From Chitinophagaceae bacterium (GTDB lineage: Bacteria > Bacteroidota > Bacteroidia > Chitinophagales > Chitinophagaceae): DNA of 64,000 bases. The notes below the pieces were generated by a model, which saw only the letters and a program-made list of their open reading frames with translations, searched no databases and was not told the origin of the DNA. The translations under genes and the position numbers were made by a program. Every line of letters begins with the position of its first letter. Positions within the stretch are counted from its first letter, which is position 1. Shown here one piece after another: positions 17,436-26,251 of this stretch. Location of the stretch: positions 1 through 64,000 of the forward strand of contig CANJQU010000008.1 in NCBI GenBank assembly GCA_947476485.1, written 5' to 3'.

Positions 17436-17822
17436 ATGGTACAACAAGTGACAGAAGGCGTAAGCGTCATCGTAGAAACTTCTTACCAGCCCGCACAATC
17501 TAACCCGCTGAACTACGAACATTTGTTCGCATACCGCATTACTATTGAGAACTTATCGAGCCACCCTGTGAAGCTCATAAGCCGCCACTGGCATATCTTA
17601 GACAGCAATGGAACCCATCGCGAAGTGGAAGGTGATGGTGTTGTTGGTCAGCAACCCGTTATTCAGCCTGGCAACAGCTACCAATACACATCCGGCGTGA
17701 ATCTTCATAGCGAAATAGGCAAGATGTATGGTACCTATATGATGGAAAATCTTGTGAACAGAAGAAAAGTCATCGTTAATATTCCTGAATTCCATATGGT
17801 GGTGCCCGCAAAGATGAATTGA
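17436..17822 (+). CDS. apaG: ApaG domain protein
   Basis: A 128-residue ApaG-fold (fibronectin-III-like) protein; the family was linked to Co2+ and Mg2+ efflux in enterobacteria, but its biochemical role is unsettled. Diagnostic segments are YRITIENLS, RHWHILDSNG, VEGDGVVGQQPVIQPG and YTSGVNLHSEIGKMYGTY. A perfect TAACTTTG -7 element lies at 17406-17413, 23 nt before the ATG, implying its own promoter although it follows recX closely. Confidence 0.9.
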   Translation: MVQQVTEGVSVIVETSYQPAQSNPLNYEHLFAYRITIENLSSHPVKLISRHWHILDSNGTHREVEGDGVVGQQPVIQPGNSYQYTSGVNLHSEIGKMYGTYMMENLVNRRKVIVNIPEFHMVVPAKMN

Positions 17823-17956
17823 TCAGGTTACCAATCCAGGCAATTGGCTTTCGATAGCTTCTGAAACGTACCTGTTAGTAGCCCAATTAGGCCTGTTTAT
17901 TTCCTTCCAAAGGCATACTGACTAAATTTACGTTTGGGACTACAAGCTGCATAAAA

Positions 17957-18322
17957 ATGACACAAAATCATCCCAACATAACAATCGCCACAAAATGGTT
18001 TGAAGCCTTCAATGAGCACAACCTGGAAAAACTGCTGGCGTTATACCACGATGAGGCACAGCATTACAGCCCCAAACTAAAGATACGGAAGCCCGAAACA
18101 AACGGTATGGTTAGCGGCAAACTCGCACTCAGAGCCTGGTGGCAAGATGCTTTTGACAGATTGCCTACGCTAAGCTATACACCCAGTACCCTTACCGCAA
18201 ATGAAGCCCGTATTTTTATGGAATACACCCGCAAAGTAGACGGTGAACCAGATATGCTGGTAGCAGAGGTATTGGAAATCAAGGATGGAATAATAGTGGC
18301 ATCAAGGGTTTATCATGGGTAG
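17957..18322 (+). CDS. SnoaL/NTF2-like protein
   Basis: A 121-residue protein with the cone-shaped NTF2-like pattern: helix ATKWFEAFNEHNLEKLLALYHDEAQHYSP, recognised by WFEAFNEHN and LLALYHDEA, then strands ending with DGIIVASRVYHG. Such proteins include polyketide cyclases, isomerases and many orphans. No partner gene clarifies the substrate. Cytoplasmic. Confidence 0.7.
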   Translation: MTQNHPNITIATKWFEAFNEHNLEKLLALYHDEAQHYSPKLKIRKPETNGMVSGKLALRAWWQDAFDRLPTLSYTPSTLTANEARIFMEYTRKVDGEPDMLVAEVLEIKDGIIVASRVYHG

Positions 18323-18410
18323 ATCGACTAAGCATGCCCTCTATACATCACAGAATATCAATACCCACAGATTGTTAGAAAGTTGAAATATATTCTCCAG
18401 CGAAGCCCAT

Positions 18411-20237
18411 TTAGGTGTTTGGGGTCAACACCAGCGCATTTATCTCTGTCTGTTTCTGCTTGAGCAGCACGTTCAGATCCTTCCATGTTTTCACCTGCTT
18501 GGCTACTTTGGTGAGGGTGCCCAGTGAAGCAATGTGTTCATCTACCAATGCAATAGTGGACGCTAATACCTGTTGTGAGAAATAAGAGACCCCTGCTCTT
18601 TTCCGTTCCTCCAGCATTGCGTCATCTAGCGAGGCTACAAGAACATTTATCTGTTTCTGAAAACCCTGTGCATGGCCTTGCGCTTGCTTCAGGGTTACAA
18701 CTATTTTTCCATGTAGCTCTAGGTTCTTTTCTTTGGGGCCTGTTTTGCGTTTTAGTATTTCAGGTAGTAGTTGTTCGGTATGAGCTATAAGGTCCATAAA
18801 AGAAAACACCCTGCCCAGGTGCGATGCCTGTGCCTTGCGGCGGCTCTGTACCAGTAGCTCTTCGAGCTCGTCTTCTTCATGTTCTGATTCGGCAAAGTCG
18901 GCTACCCGCCGGTCGGTGATCACATTTTCTATGCTCAGCTTACTGCGCAATACTAAGCCGTCAATACTGGTACATCGACTCAGCGCCACATACACCTGCC
19001 CGGGTGCAAACGACTGATTCAGGTCTACAACAGCTTTCTGCAAGGTAAGCCCCTGGCTCTTGTGTACAGTTATAGCCCATGCCAGCCTTATGGGATACTG
19101 TGTAAAACTACCCGATTCTTCCTCTTCTATCTCTCCTTTCTGCGGGTTCAGCGTATAGCGCATATTCTTCCAGGTCTCCAGCTCCAGCAGCAGCGGCTCA
19201 TTTTCTTCCTCCCCGGGAAACGTGATCCAAATACCCGCAGCATCAATGGTTTTTATCTTCGCAATTTTGCCGTTGTAATAACGCCTCGGTGTTTGCAGGT
19301 CGTTCTTTACAAACATGATCTGTGCGCCCTCCTTTAGTTGCAGCACCTCCTCAGTAGGCAGGTTCTTTGGATTGAACTCATTCTTAATGGTGCCTGTGAA
19401 ATTGTGCACCGGCGTTGGCAACTGCTCCAGAGATTGCTGGTTCACGGTATCTGCTATGCGGTTGTGCGTAGAGAGTATAATGTAACCCGCATCTTTTTGC
19501 GGCATTGGATCGAAGCGTTCATTCAGGGTCGCAATATCCTGTGGGGTCACATTACCATTACGGATGCGGTTGAGGATGTCTATAAAGCCTTGTTCCTTCT
19601 GCCGGTAAATTTTCTTCAACTCTATGTATAAAGTCGGGTGCTGTTGCAGCACTTTAGAATCAAAGAAATACGGGCTGTCATAAAACTGTTTCAATATTTC
19701 CCAGTCCTGTTCCGGCGCTACCGGTGGCAACTGAAACAGATCGCCGATGAACACCATCTGCACACCACCAAAGGGTGCGTGCCAGTTTTTACGCACATGC
19801 CGCAACACCAGGTCCATACTGTCCAGAAGGTCGCAGCGCACCATACTTACCTCGTCTATGATCAGCAGGTCCAGTCGGCGAAGCAGCTTTAGCTTGGTTT
19901 CGCGTAGTCGCAGATTAGCCAGCAGCGAATGCTTGTCTTGTGTACCCTCACCCTGCCGCCCAAAGCCCCCTGCACTGCCGGGTACAAATGGCCCGAAAGG
20001 CAATTGCAAAAAAGAGTGTATTGTTTCACCACCGGCATTGATAGCAGCTACACCCGTGGGTGCTACTATAGCACACTGCTTGCTGGTCTGTGTCTTAATA
20101 TATTTTAAGAAAGTGGTTTTACCTGTACCGGCCTTTCCCGTAAGGAAAAGATTTTCCTCTGTGTCCCTTACAAAGGCCACTGCTTTCTGGAAAATGGAAT
20201 TCGATGTATCCAGTGTATCGGAGATAGTTTCGGGCAT
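18411..20237 (-). CDS. PIF1-like superfamily 1B DNA helicase
   Basis: The 608-residue protein has a Walker A GKAGTGKTTFLKYI, a motif Ia APTGVAAINAGGETIHSFL, a Walker B IDEVSMVRCDLLDSMD, and the C-terminal helicase motifs around HKSQGLTLQKAVVDL and VYVALSRC. This combination is characteristic of PIF1/RecD-type 5'-3' helicases. The last 130 residues form a predicted helical tail, with a segment KRKTGPKEKNLELHGKI that may be a linker to an accessory domain. PIF1-like enzymes unwind G-quadruplexes and remodel forks; the exact role here is inferred. It is on the opposite strand to the preceding gene and followed upstream by a palindromic repeat. Confidence 0.85.
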   Translation of the reverse strand: MPETISDTLDTSNSIFQKAVAFVRDTEENLFLTGKAGTGKTTFLKYIKTQTSKQCAIVAPTGVAAINAGGETIHSFLQLPFGPFVPGSAGGFGRQGEGTQDKHSLLANLRLRETKLKLLRRLDLLIIDEVSMVRCDLLDSMDLVLRHVRKNWHAPFGGVQMVFIGDLFQLPPVAPEQDWEILKQFYDSPYFFDSKVLQQHPTLYIELKKIYRQKEQGFIDILNRIRNGNVTPQDIATLNERFDPMPQKDAGYIILSTHNRIADTVNQQSLEQLPTPVHNFTGTIKNEFNPKNLPTEEVLQLKEGAQIMFVKNDLQTPRRYYNGKIAKIKTIDAAGIWITFPGEEENEPLLLELETWKNMRYTLNPQKGEIEEEESGSFTQYPIRLAWAITVHKSQGLTLQKAVVDLNQSFAPGQVYVALSRCTSIDGLVLRSKLSIENVITDRRVADFAESEHEEDELEELLVQSRRKAQASHLGRVFSFMDLIAHTEQLLPEILKRKTGPKEKNLELHGKIVVTLKQAQGHAQGFQKQINVLVASLDDAMLEERKRAGVSYFSQQVLASTIALVDEHIASLGTLTKVAKQVKTWKDLNVLLKQKQTEINALVLTPNT

Positions 20238-20319
20238 TGCTTAAAAATACGAAATACAGTTTGACCGCTAAGGCGCGGAGCCGCAAAGTTCGGGGAAATG
20301 AACCAAAAAAATGTGTGTT

Positions 20320-20347
20320 GTAGAGACGCTATGCATGGGGTCTCTAC
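20320..20347. repeat. Palindromic repeat of the GTAGAGAC...GTCTCTAC type, copy 1
   Basis: GTAGAGAC (20320-20327) pairs with GTCTCTAC (20340-20347). A second copy with a longer stem is at 25938-25965. Just before it is a GC-rich stretch (CGCTAAGGCGCGGAGCCGC near 20265-20284) resembling other interspersed Bacteroidota repeats. Seems to be an intergenic dispersed element that may fold in RNA. Confidence 0.6.
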
Positions 20348-20367
20348 TCCCGGACTTCGCGCTAAAA

Positions 20368-22011
20368 TCATTTCTTCCTCACTCTTCTCAGATCTATTAT
20401 ATTCATGGGGTTACTCCGAAAGCCGGTAACATTATTGGGAGTAAAATGATACAACCGGTCATAGTAAAGCGGCACCACGGGTGCAAAGCTCATCGCCAGG
20501 CTGTCCATTTTTCGGTATACTGACCACCGGGCTGTATCCGGCAGGTTCAGGCTCTCATCATACCATTTGTCAAATGTGGGATTATTGAATCGTGTATAAT
20601 TTGGCGGCGCAGGAAAACGACTGTTGAAAACAACCAGGTACGTTTCTGCGTCCGGATAATCTGCCAGCCACTGTGCCCTGAAAAACACAGCTTGCGATTT
20701 GCTCATTTGCTGCTTAAGTATATTAGGTTGTATCAGGTCAATGCTCACGGTTATGCCCACTTCCTGCAGCTCGCTGGCAACAAAGTTTACAATATCTTCA
20801 AAGTTATTGGGGCAGAGTATTTTTATCGGCTTCAGTCCTTTGCCATTAGGGTAGCCTGCCGCTGCCAGTAACTTCAGCGCTTTTGCGGGATCATAGTGAT
20901 AACCATACGTTGCATTTGGATCATAGCCCGGCATGCCTGCAGGAATAAAGCCCTCAGTAGCAGGTATCTCCATGCCGTTCTTAAAATAGGTAACGATCTT
21001 ATGCCGGTCTATAGCATAGTTGATCGCCTGCCGCACCAACGGGTTGCGTGTGGGTTCATCCTTCATCACATTGCTGGTCGTATCCGTCAGGAAGCCGATA
21101 TATTCCGTATTCAGATAAGTGCTTTTATCCAGGTGGAATTTGTCTTGAAACTCTTTCTTAAGATTACCGTCCTTCGAGATCAGGAGATCTTTAAAAGAGC
21201 CGTCCACACCATTTACAAAATCCACCTTGCCTTGCCGGAACAGAAGGAACTCTGTCGCCTTGCTATCCACAAACGAAAGCTGCACGGCTGCCAGGTATGG
21301 AAGCGATGCCCCGGTGCTATCCTTTTCCCAGTAATGTTCGTTGCGCAAGAGGTTCATCGCATTTCCCTCATCCCAGTAGCTGAAGGAGAACGGACCTGTT
21401 CCACAGGGATGGTTGCGGAAGTCCTTACCCCAGTGTTCTGCCACCTCATGTGGCACCACGCTGCAATAAGACATGCTCAGTATTTCGGGCAGTGGCCGGA
21501 AGGGTGCGAGAAGGTTTATCTGCAATGTTGTATCATCAACCGCTACAAAAGGATTCGCTTCTGCTACTTTGCCATTAAAGATCCATGCGCCGGATGATGC
21601 CGTTTTTGCGTCTATAATGCGCTTGAAACTATATACCACATCATGCGCAGTCATCTTTCTTCCCTTCCCGCCATCAAAAAGCGCATTGTCGTGGAAATAA
21701 ATATCATCCCTTAGATGGAATGTATAGACGAGGCCGCTTTCATTCACCTCCCATCTTTTTGCCAGCGAAGGAACAGTAAATAAATGCTCATCAGTCTCCA
21801 CGAGCGTGTTATATACCATGTGGTCCACCCACATCATATTCAGGTCTTTGGCGAATGCCGGGTCCAGCGACTCCAGGTAGCCGGAAGAAATATTTAAATG
21901 AAAAACGTTTTTAGAATCGGTTGGAATGGTGCGGCTGCAACTGGCAATAAATAAATACACCAGCCAGCTCAATGAGAAATAAAGGGCTTTGTTTAATTTC
22001 ATTTTCTTCAC
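20368..22011 (-). CDS. Peptide/nickel ABC transporter substrate-binding lipoprotein
   Basis: The 547-residue protein has a lipobox signal (LFIASCS), so it is a lipoprotein, and the family-5 solute-binding fold of DppA/OppA: WEVNESGLVYTFHLRDDIYFHD, recognised by the VYTFHLRDDIYFHD part, AHDVVYSFKRI, and NPLVRQAINYAID. Such proteins bind peptides or similar solutes for an ABC importer, but no permease or ATPase gene is adjacent. Only 33 nt separate it from the divergent pdxJ, so the two share a compact regulatory region. The first two ATGs (codons 1 and 4) are both possible. Confidence 0.85.
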   Translation of the reverse strand: MKKMKLNKALYFSLSWLVYLFIASCSRTIPTDSKNVFHLNISSGYLESLDPAFAKDLNMMWVDHMVYNTLVETDEHLFTVPSLAKRWEVNESGLVYTFHLRDDIYFHDNALFDGGKGRKMTAHDVVYSFKRIIDAKTASSGAWIFNGKVAEANPFVAVDDTTLQINLLAPFRPLPEILSMSYCSVVPHEVAEHWGKDFRNHPCGTGPFSFSYWDEGNAMNLLRNEHYWEKDSTGASLPYLAAVQLSFVDSKATEFLLFRQGKVDFVNGVDGSFKDLLISKDGNLKKEFQDKFHLDKSTYLNTEYIGFLTDTTSNVMKDEPTRNPLVRQAINYAIDRHKIVTYFKNGMEIPATEGFIPAGMPGYDPNATYGYHYDPAKALKLLAAAGYPNGKGLKPIKILCPNNFEDIVNFVASELQEVGITVSIDLIQPNILKQQMSKSQAVFFRAQWLADYPDAETYLVVFNSRFPAPPNYTRFNNPTFDKWYDESLNLPDTARWSVYRKMDSLAMSFAPVVPLYYDRLYHFTPNNVTGFRSNPMNIIDLRRVRKK

Positions 22012-22044
22012 CTTTGCAAATTATAATAAACAAAGGATATTAGT

Positions 22045-22767
22045 ATGCCCACCAAGCTTTCTGTAAACATAAACAAGATAGCCACACTTCGAAACAGCCG
22101 TGGTGGCAACAACCCCGATGTGGTAAAGGCTGCCATTGACTGCCAGCACTTTGGCGCAGACGGCATAACTGTGCACCCCCGGCCAGATGAGCGGCACATC
22201 AGGTATAACGATGTACGCGAGATTAGTAAGATCATAACTACAGAGTTCAATATAGAAGGCAACCCTACTGAAGATAAATTTGTGAACCTGGTACTGGAAG
22301 TTAAACCGGCGCAGGTGACATTGGTGCCTGATAGCCCCGGTCAGCTCACCTCTAACCACGGCTGGGATACGATAAAGGAGAAAGCATACCTGCAGCGTAT
22401 CATCGGTGTATTTAAGAATGCTGGTATCCGGGTGTCGATATTCATAGATCCGGTGGAGCGCATGGCCGCTGCTGCTGCTGATACCGGCGCGGACCGTGTT
22501 GAGCTATATACCGAGGACTATGCAAAAAACTACCCCAAAGGCAAAGACGCAGCAATCGCGGCTTATATAAAAGCCGCAACCGTCGCAGCGCAAAGCGGCC
22601 TCGGCCTGAATGCGGGCCACGACCTGGACCGCGAGAACCTTCACTTCTTTAAGCAGTCAATCCCGAACCTGCTCGAAGTATCCATCGGTCATGCGCTGAT
22701 ATCAGATGCACTGTACTACGGATTGGAAAATGTGATACAGCTATATAAGCGTACATTGGCAGATTAA
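22045..22767 (+). CDS. pdxJ: Pyridoxine 5'-phosphate synthase
   Basis: PdxJ condenses 3-hydroxy-1-aminoacetone phosphate with 1-deoxy-xylulose 5-phosphate to form pyridoxine 5'-phosphate, the last step of the DXP-dependent vitamin B6 pathway. The 240-residue TIM-barrel shows LSVNINKIATLRNSRGG, HPRPDERHI, EFNIEGNP, LVPDSPGQLTSNHGW, SIFIDP, and the C-terminal GLGLNAGHDL and EVSIGHALISDAL. An AAAGG ribosome-binding-like stretch lies before the ATG. It is divergent from the solute-binding lipoprotein gene. Confidence 0.95.
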   Translation: MPTKLSVNINKIATLRNSRGGNNPDVVKAAIDCQHFGADGITVHPRPDERHIRYNDVREISKIITTEFNIEGNPTEDKFVNLVLEVKPAQVTLVPDSPGQLTSNHGWDTIKEKAYLQRIIGVFKNAGIRVSIFIDPVERMAAAAADTGADRVELYTEDYAKNYPKGKDAAIAAYIKAATVAAQSGLGLNAGHDLDRENLHFFKQSIPNLLEVSIGHALISDALYYGLENVIQLYKRTLAD

Positions 22768-22801
22768 AATAAATCATAACTTTACTCAAACAGGGGAGCG
22801 T

Positions 22802-24184
22802 ATGATTAGAAGATCGTTATTTGCTTTTTTATTGCTCACTCTATTTACCATCAATAGTAACGCGCAACGCTTCTTGGGCGTTGCTACCTGCAATTTCAAC
22901 AGGACCAGCAGCATGTACCTGAATCCGGCTAACCTGGTGGACGATGGCCAGATGTTCTGCGTGCATCTTATGTCATTCAACATAAGGGTTGACAACAACC
23001 TCGGCACGTCTGGAATTGCGAGTATCTCCAGGGGGCTGAACAACAGTAACAGCGACTCTACAGACAGATCGACCAGCATCTTTACGAATTCAGGTAAAAA
23101 GAACTTCAGCATGATATTGCCAGAGCTGACAGTGCATGGTCCAGGCATTGCTGTCAGCATTGGCCCTAAACACAGCGTTGCCGTTACCACAGGCATCAGG
23201 GTTATGAATCAGTTCAACAATTTCGATCAGTCGCTTTACAATACCATCACCAATACCGCAGGGGTAACCAGCCAGAACTACAGCTTTATCAGCCGGAAAT
23301 TTAACTGGACAGCCCATATGTGGAATGAGATCGCGCTTTCTTATGCTGGTGTCGTATTAGATAATGGCGGCAATCAATTGAAAGTGGGCGTAACGTTGCG
23401 ACGTCTCGGCGGTGTTGGCTATATCAGCCTTAAAGGAAATAATTTCGATGTCAACTATTTTTCCGACGCCGATTCTTTTTATGCGTCGCATTCCGACCTT
23501 GAATTTGCAAGTAATGTAATTAATGACAGCACAGCTGTATTTAATGGCATCAACGCTTCAAACCTATTTAGTAAATTCTTTGGTGCCACGGCGGGCACAG
23601 GTATAGGCGGAGATATAGGGGTGGTTTATAAACGAGAGCAGGAGCATGACCTCGTTTTTTCTGCGGCTGTAACTGATCTGGGGGCAATAAAATACACAAG
23701 AAAAAAAAGCGCCATCATTAATATCAAAGGCAATGGTTCCATCACCGGCGATGGACTGTCTGATAATTCCGGCGATGCAACGGCATTCGAAAATTATATG
23801 AAGCAGCAGGGCTTCAGCATAGATACTTCTTCTGCAGCAGCAAAAGTACATATGCCAACAACGTTGATCATAGGCGCGGACTACCAGGTGAATGAACGTT
23901 TTTACGTAAATGCCCTTTTTATCAGCAACCTTGCAAACCGCCAGAATTTCGGAAACTCATATTATAACCAGATTACACTTACCCCTCGTTACGATACCCG
24001 TCTGCTCAGCGTTGCCTTGCCAATCACCTACAGTGCGCTGGCTCATGATATGAAGCTGGGAGTTGGCATTCGGTTTAGCGGCTTTTTTATTGGCAGCGAT
24101 GATATGCTGGCGCTCTTCAGCAACCATCAGTATGGCGCAGGCGTTTACCTGGGCGGATTTGTGCCGATCAAAGCCAGGGGTTAG
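22802..24184 (+). CDS. Exported barrel-like protein, DUF5723 type (paralogue 1)
   Basis: A 460-residue protein with a signal peptide (ending NSNAQ) and a pattern of beta strands and the motif SSMYLNPANLVDD near the start, typical of the Bacteroidota family labelled DUF5723, probable outer-membrane barrels. It is a close relative of the next gene: both share LNPA near residue 40, NQFNNFDQSLYNTITN, AHMWNEIALSYAGVVLD, NRQNFGNSYYNQ and RYDTRLLSVALPITYS. The role is unknown. A GGGGAG Shine-Dalgarno-like sequence precedes the start. Confidence 0.75.
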   Translation: MIRRSLFAFLLLTLFTINSNAQRFLGVATCNFNRTSSMYLNPANLVDDGQMFCVHLMSFNIRVDNNLGTSGIASISRGLNNSNSDSTDRSTSIFTNSGKKNFSMILPELTVHGPGIAVSIGPKHSVAVTTGIRVMNQFNNFDQSLYNTITNTAGVTSQNYSFISRKFNWTAHMWNEIALSYAGVVLDNGGNQLKVGVTLRRLGGVGYISLKGNNFDVNYFSDADSFYASHSDLEFASNVINDSTAVFNGINASNLFSKFFGATAGTGIGGDIGVVYKREQEHDLVFSAAVTDLGAIKYTRKKSAIINIKGNGSITGDGLSDNSGDATAFENYMKQQGFSIDTSSAAAKVHMPTTLIIGADYQVNERFYVNALFISNLANRQNFGNSYYNQITLTPRYDTRLLSVALPITYSALAHDMKLGVGIRFSGFFIGSDDMLALFSNHQYGAGVYLGGFVPIKARG

Positions 24185-24304
24185 TGCATAAGTCGAAAAT
24201 AGCGTAGGCAATTGTCGTTAAACCCCAAGTATTTTCGGCCAACTATAACATTTTTAGAACTTTATTATTACTTTAGTGCACACATTTTTAAACAAGTAAT
24301 ACAC

Positions 24305-25909
24305 ATGAGGAAGGTTTACTATAGGATGCCGGTTGTTGCAGGGCTGCTTTCAATGCTCTCCATGAACGCGTTTGCACAGTTCAATTTCGGAACTGCTACA
24401 GGTAACTGGAGCGGAACACAGGGGCTGTACCTCAACCCGGCCATCATTGCCGACAGCCGCGAACGTTTCACTATTGACATCATTTCTGCAAACGCAGGTG
24501 TTGACAATAATCTTGGCTCACTCAACAACAAAGGCGGAATAATTGGTGCGCTCAACGATGGTTCTACTGATAAAATGTTCACCTATAACGGTAGCAGCAC
24601 TTTCAGCGTAATGGCGCCCTATGCCAGGGTAAATGGCCCGGGTTGTATGATCAGCATCAACCACAGGCACAGCATCGCATTGACCACTGCTGTACGCGGA
24701 ATGAACCAGTTCAATAACTTCGACCGTTCATTATACGAAACAATAACCAACCCGGCCTACCTGCCGTCAGGTGATGCAACCTACACCTCGCATAACTACA
24801 ACTATACAGCGCACATGTGGAGCGAGCTTGGTGCTTCATATGCGGGTGTGATACTTGACGCGCCGCATCATGAGATCCGCGTTGGGGCTACGCTCCGTTA
24901 CCTCGGCGGCATCGGATACGTCGGCCTCAAGGGGCAGAATCTTAATGTTCAGTACCGCAACGGTAACGACACGGTTTATGCCTACAACTCTGATATACAG
25001 TATGCAAGCAATATCTCCAGTGCAAAGGGTGCGCTCTTTAATGGTTTTGCAAACAATAACCTGTTCACACAGTTCTTTGGTACAAAAGCCGGTGGTGGCC
25101 TTGGCGCCGATTTCGGCATCGTATACGATTACATTGATGGAACACGTGATGTATACGAGATGGATGGCATGACGGACCTGGTAGACCGCTCGGCAAACAT
25201 ATACAGACTGCGCATGTCTGCTTCCGTTTTAGACCTCGGTGCAATCACTTATAAGTCAAACAACAACTCTAACCTGGAGGCCAGCGGCAATGGTTATCTG
25301 ACCGGCGCCGGCTTATCAAACAGCGCAGGTAACTTCAGCGATTTCAAAAACTATATCACTGCACAGGGTTTCGATGGTGACAGCACTCACAAAAATACAA
25401 GAGTGGGTATGCCTACCCGTATGCTGTTTAGCGTTGACTACAATGCTTATAAGCATTTTTACATTAACACGGCCTGTGTGATAAACATTGCCAACCGCCA
25501 GAATTTCGGTAACTCTTATTATAACCAGGTAACTGTAACACCGCGCTATGATACACGCCTTATCAGTGTTGGTTTACCGATCACATATAGCCTGCTTAGC
25601 AATAGCATGAAGATGGGTGTAGGTTTCCGCGTATCAGGTTTCTTTGTAGGCAGTGATGATCTGCTCGGACTATTTGCCAGCCAACAGTATGGATTTAACG
25701 CCTATGTGGGTGGTTTTGTTCCTTTCTATAAATTAAGGCGTCACGATCGTGATGGCGACCGCATCTCAGACTGCAGGGATCATTGTCCTGATGAGCCGGG
25801 CGATATGGAAAGCAACGGTTGTCCATTTGGCAAAGACCATGCTGCTAAAGAGAAGAAAGAAGCAAAAGAGCAAACTGAGAAAAAAGAGAAAAAGTGGGAC
25901 GACGATTAA
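24305..25909 (+). CDS. DUF5723-type barrel with C-terminal TSP3-like tail (paralogue 2)
   Basis: A 534-residue paralogue of the preceding gene. I use the ATG at 24305, which starts a proper signal peptide (MRKVYYRMPVVAG ... NAFAQ); the frame runs 31 codons further upstream without support. It differs by a unique C-terminal tail: RHDRDGDRISDCRDHCPDEPG is a thrombospondin type 3/OmpA-linker calcium-binding-like motif (key residues DRDGD and CRDHCPDEPG), followed by a Lys/Glu-rich end. This suggests an extracellular or periplasmic calcium-bound segment absent in paralogue 1. The two genes probably arose by tandem duplication. Confidence 0.75.
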   Translation: MRKVYYRMPVVAGLLSMLSMNAFAQFNFGTATGNWSGTQGLYLNPAIIADSRERFTIDIISANAGVDNNLGSLNNKGGIIGALNDGSTDKMFTYNGSSTFSVMAPYARVNGPGCMISINHRHSIALTTAVRGMNQFNNFDRSLYETITNPAYLPSGDATYTSHNYNYTAHMWSELGASYAGVILDAPHHEIRVGATLRYLGGIGYVGLKGQNLNVQYRNGNDTVYAYNSDIQYASNISSAKGALFNGFANNNLFTQFFGTKAGGGLGADFGIVYDYIDGTRDVYEMDGMTDLVDRSANIYRLRMSASVLDLGAITYKSNNNSNLEASGNGYLTGAGLSNSAGNFSDFKNYITAQGFDGDSTHKNTRVGMPTRMLFSVDYNAYKHFYINTACVINIANRQNFGNSYYNQVTVTPRYDTRLISVGLPITYSLLSNSMKMGVGFRVSGFFVGSDDLLGLFASQQYGFNAYVGGFVPFYKLRRHDRDGDRISDCRDHCPDEPGDMESNGCPFGKDHAAKEKKEAKEQTEKKEKKWDDD

Positions 25910-26251
25910 TTTACTGAGCACCAACTATACAAAATTCGTAGAGACGCCATTCACGGCGTCTCTACTTGTTTAATGCCGTTCAGACGACAAAGTAATACCT
26001 GCTTATAAGTATCCCCTGTTTTTTAAGCGGGGGTTGGATAGACCAAAAAGATACGGTTTTAGCCTAAATACGCTTATTGTAATTTTAAAGTCCGTTTGGC
26101 ATAAGAACATTATGCAAACAGTTGGTTTGTATTGGTAATTATCAAAAGCAGACTTAAGAAACTAGTATTTTCTCCGAGGTCCGGGACCAGTAATTAAGTG
26201 TACGAACAGCAGGTAGCCTTATCGCGCCGCTCTTTTTTACACCCGTTTGTC
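25910..26251. other. Intergenic region between convergent genes
   Basis: Besides the palindromic repeat at 25938-25965 it holds a weak CCCC...GGGG hairpin around 26010-26030, which may stop transcription. No gene is seen. Confidence 0.5.
25938..25965. repeat. Palindromic repeat GTAGAGACGCC...GGCGTCTCTAC, copy 2
   Basis: A perfect 11-bp inverted repeat (25938-25948 and 25955-25965) with a six-base ATTCAC loop. It lies 29 nt after the DUF5723 paralogue 2 stop and may serve as a terminator, but its sequence matches the copy at 20320, so it is also a dispersed repeat. Confidence 0.7.
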
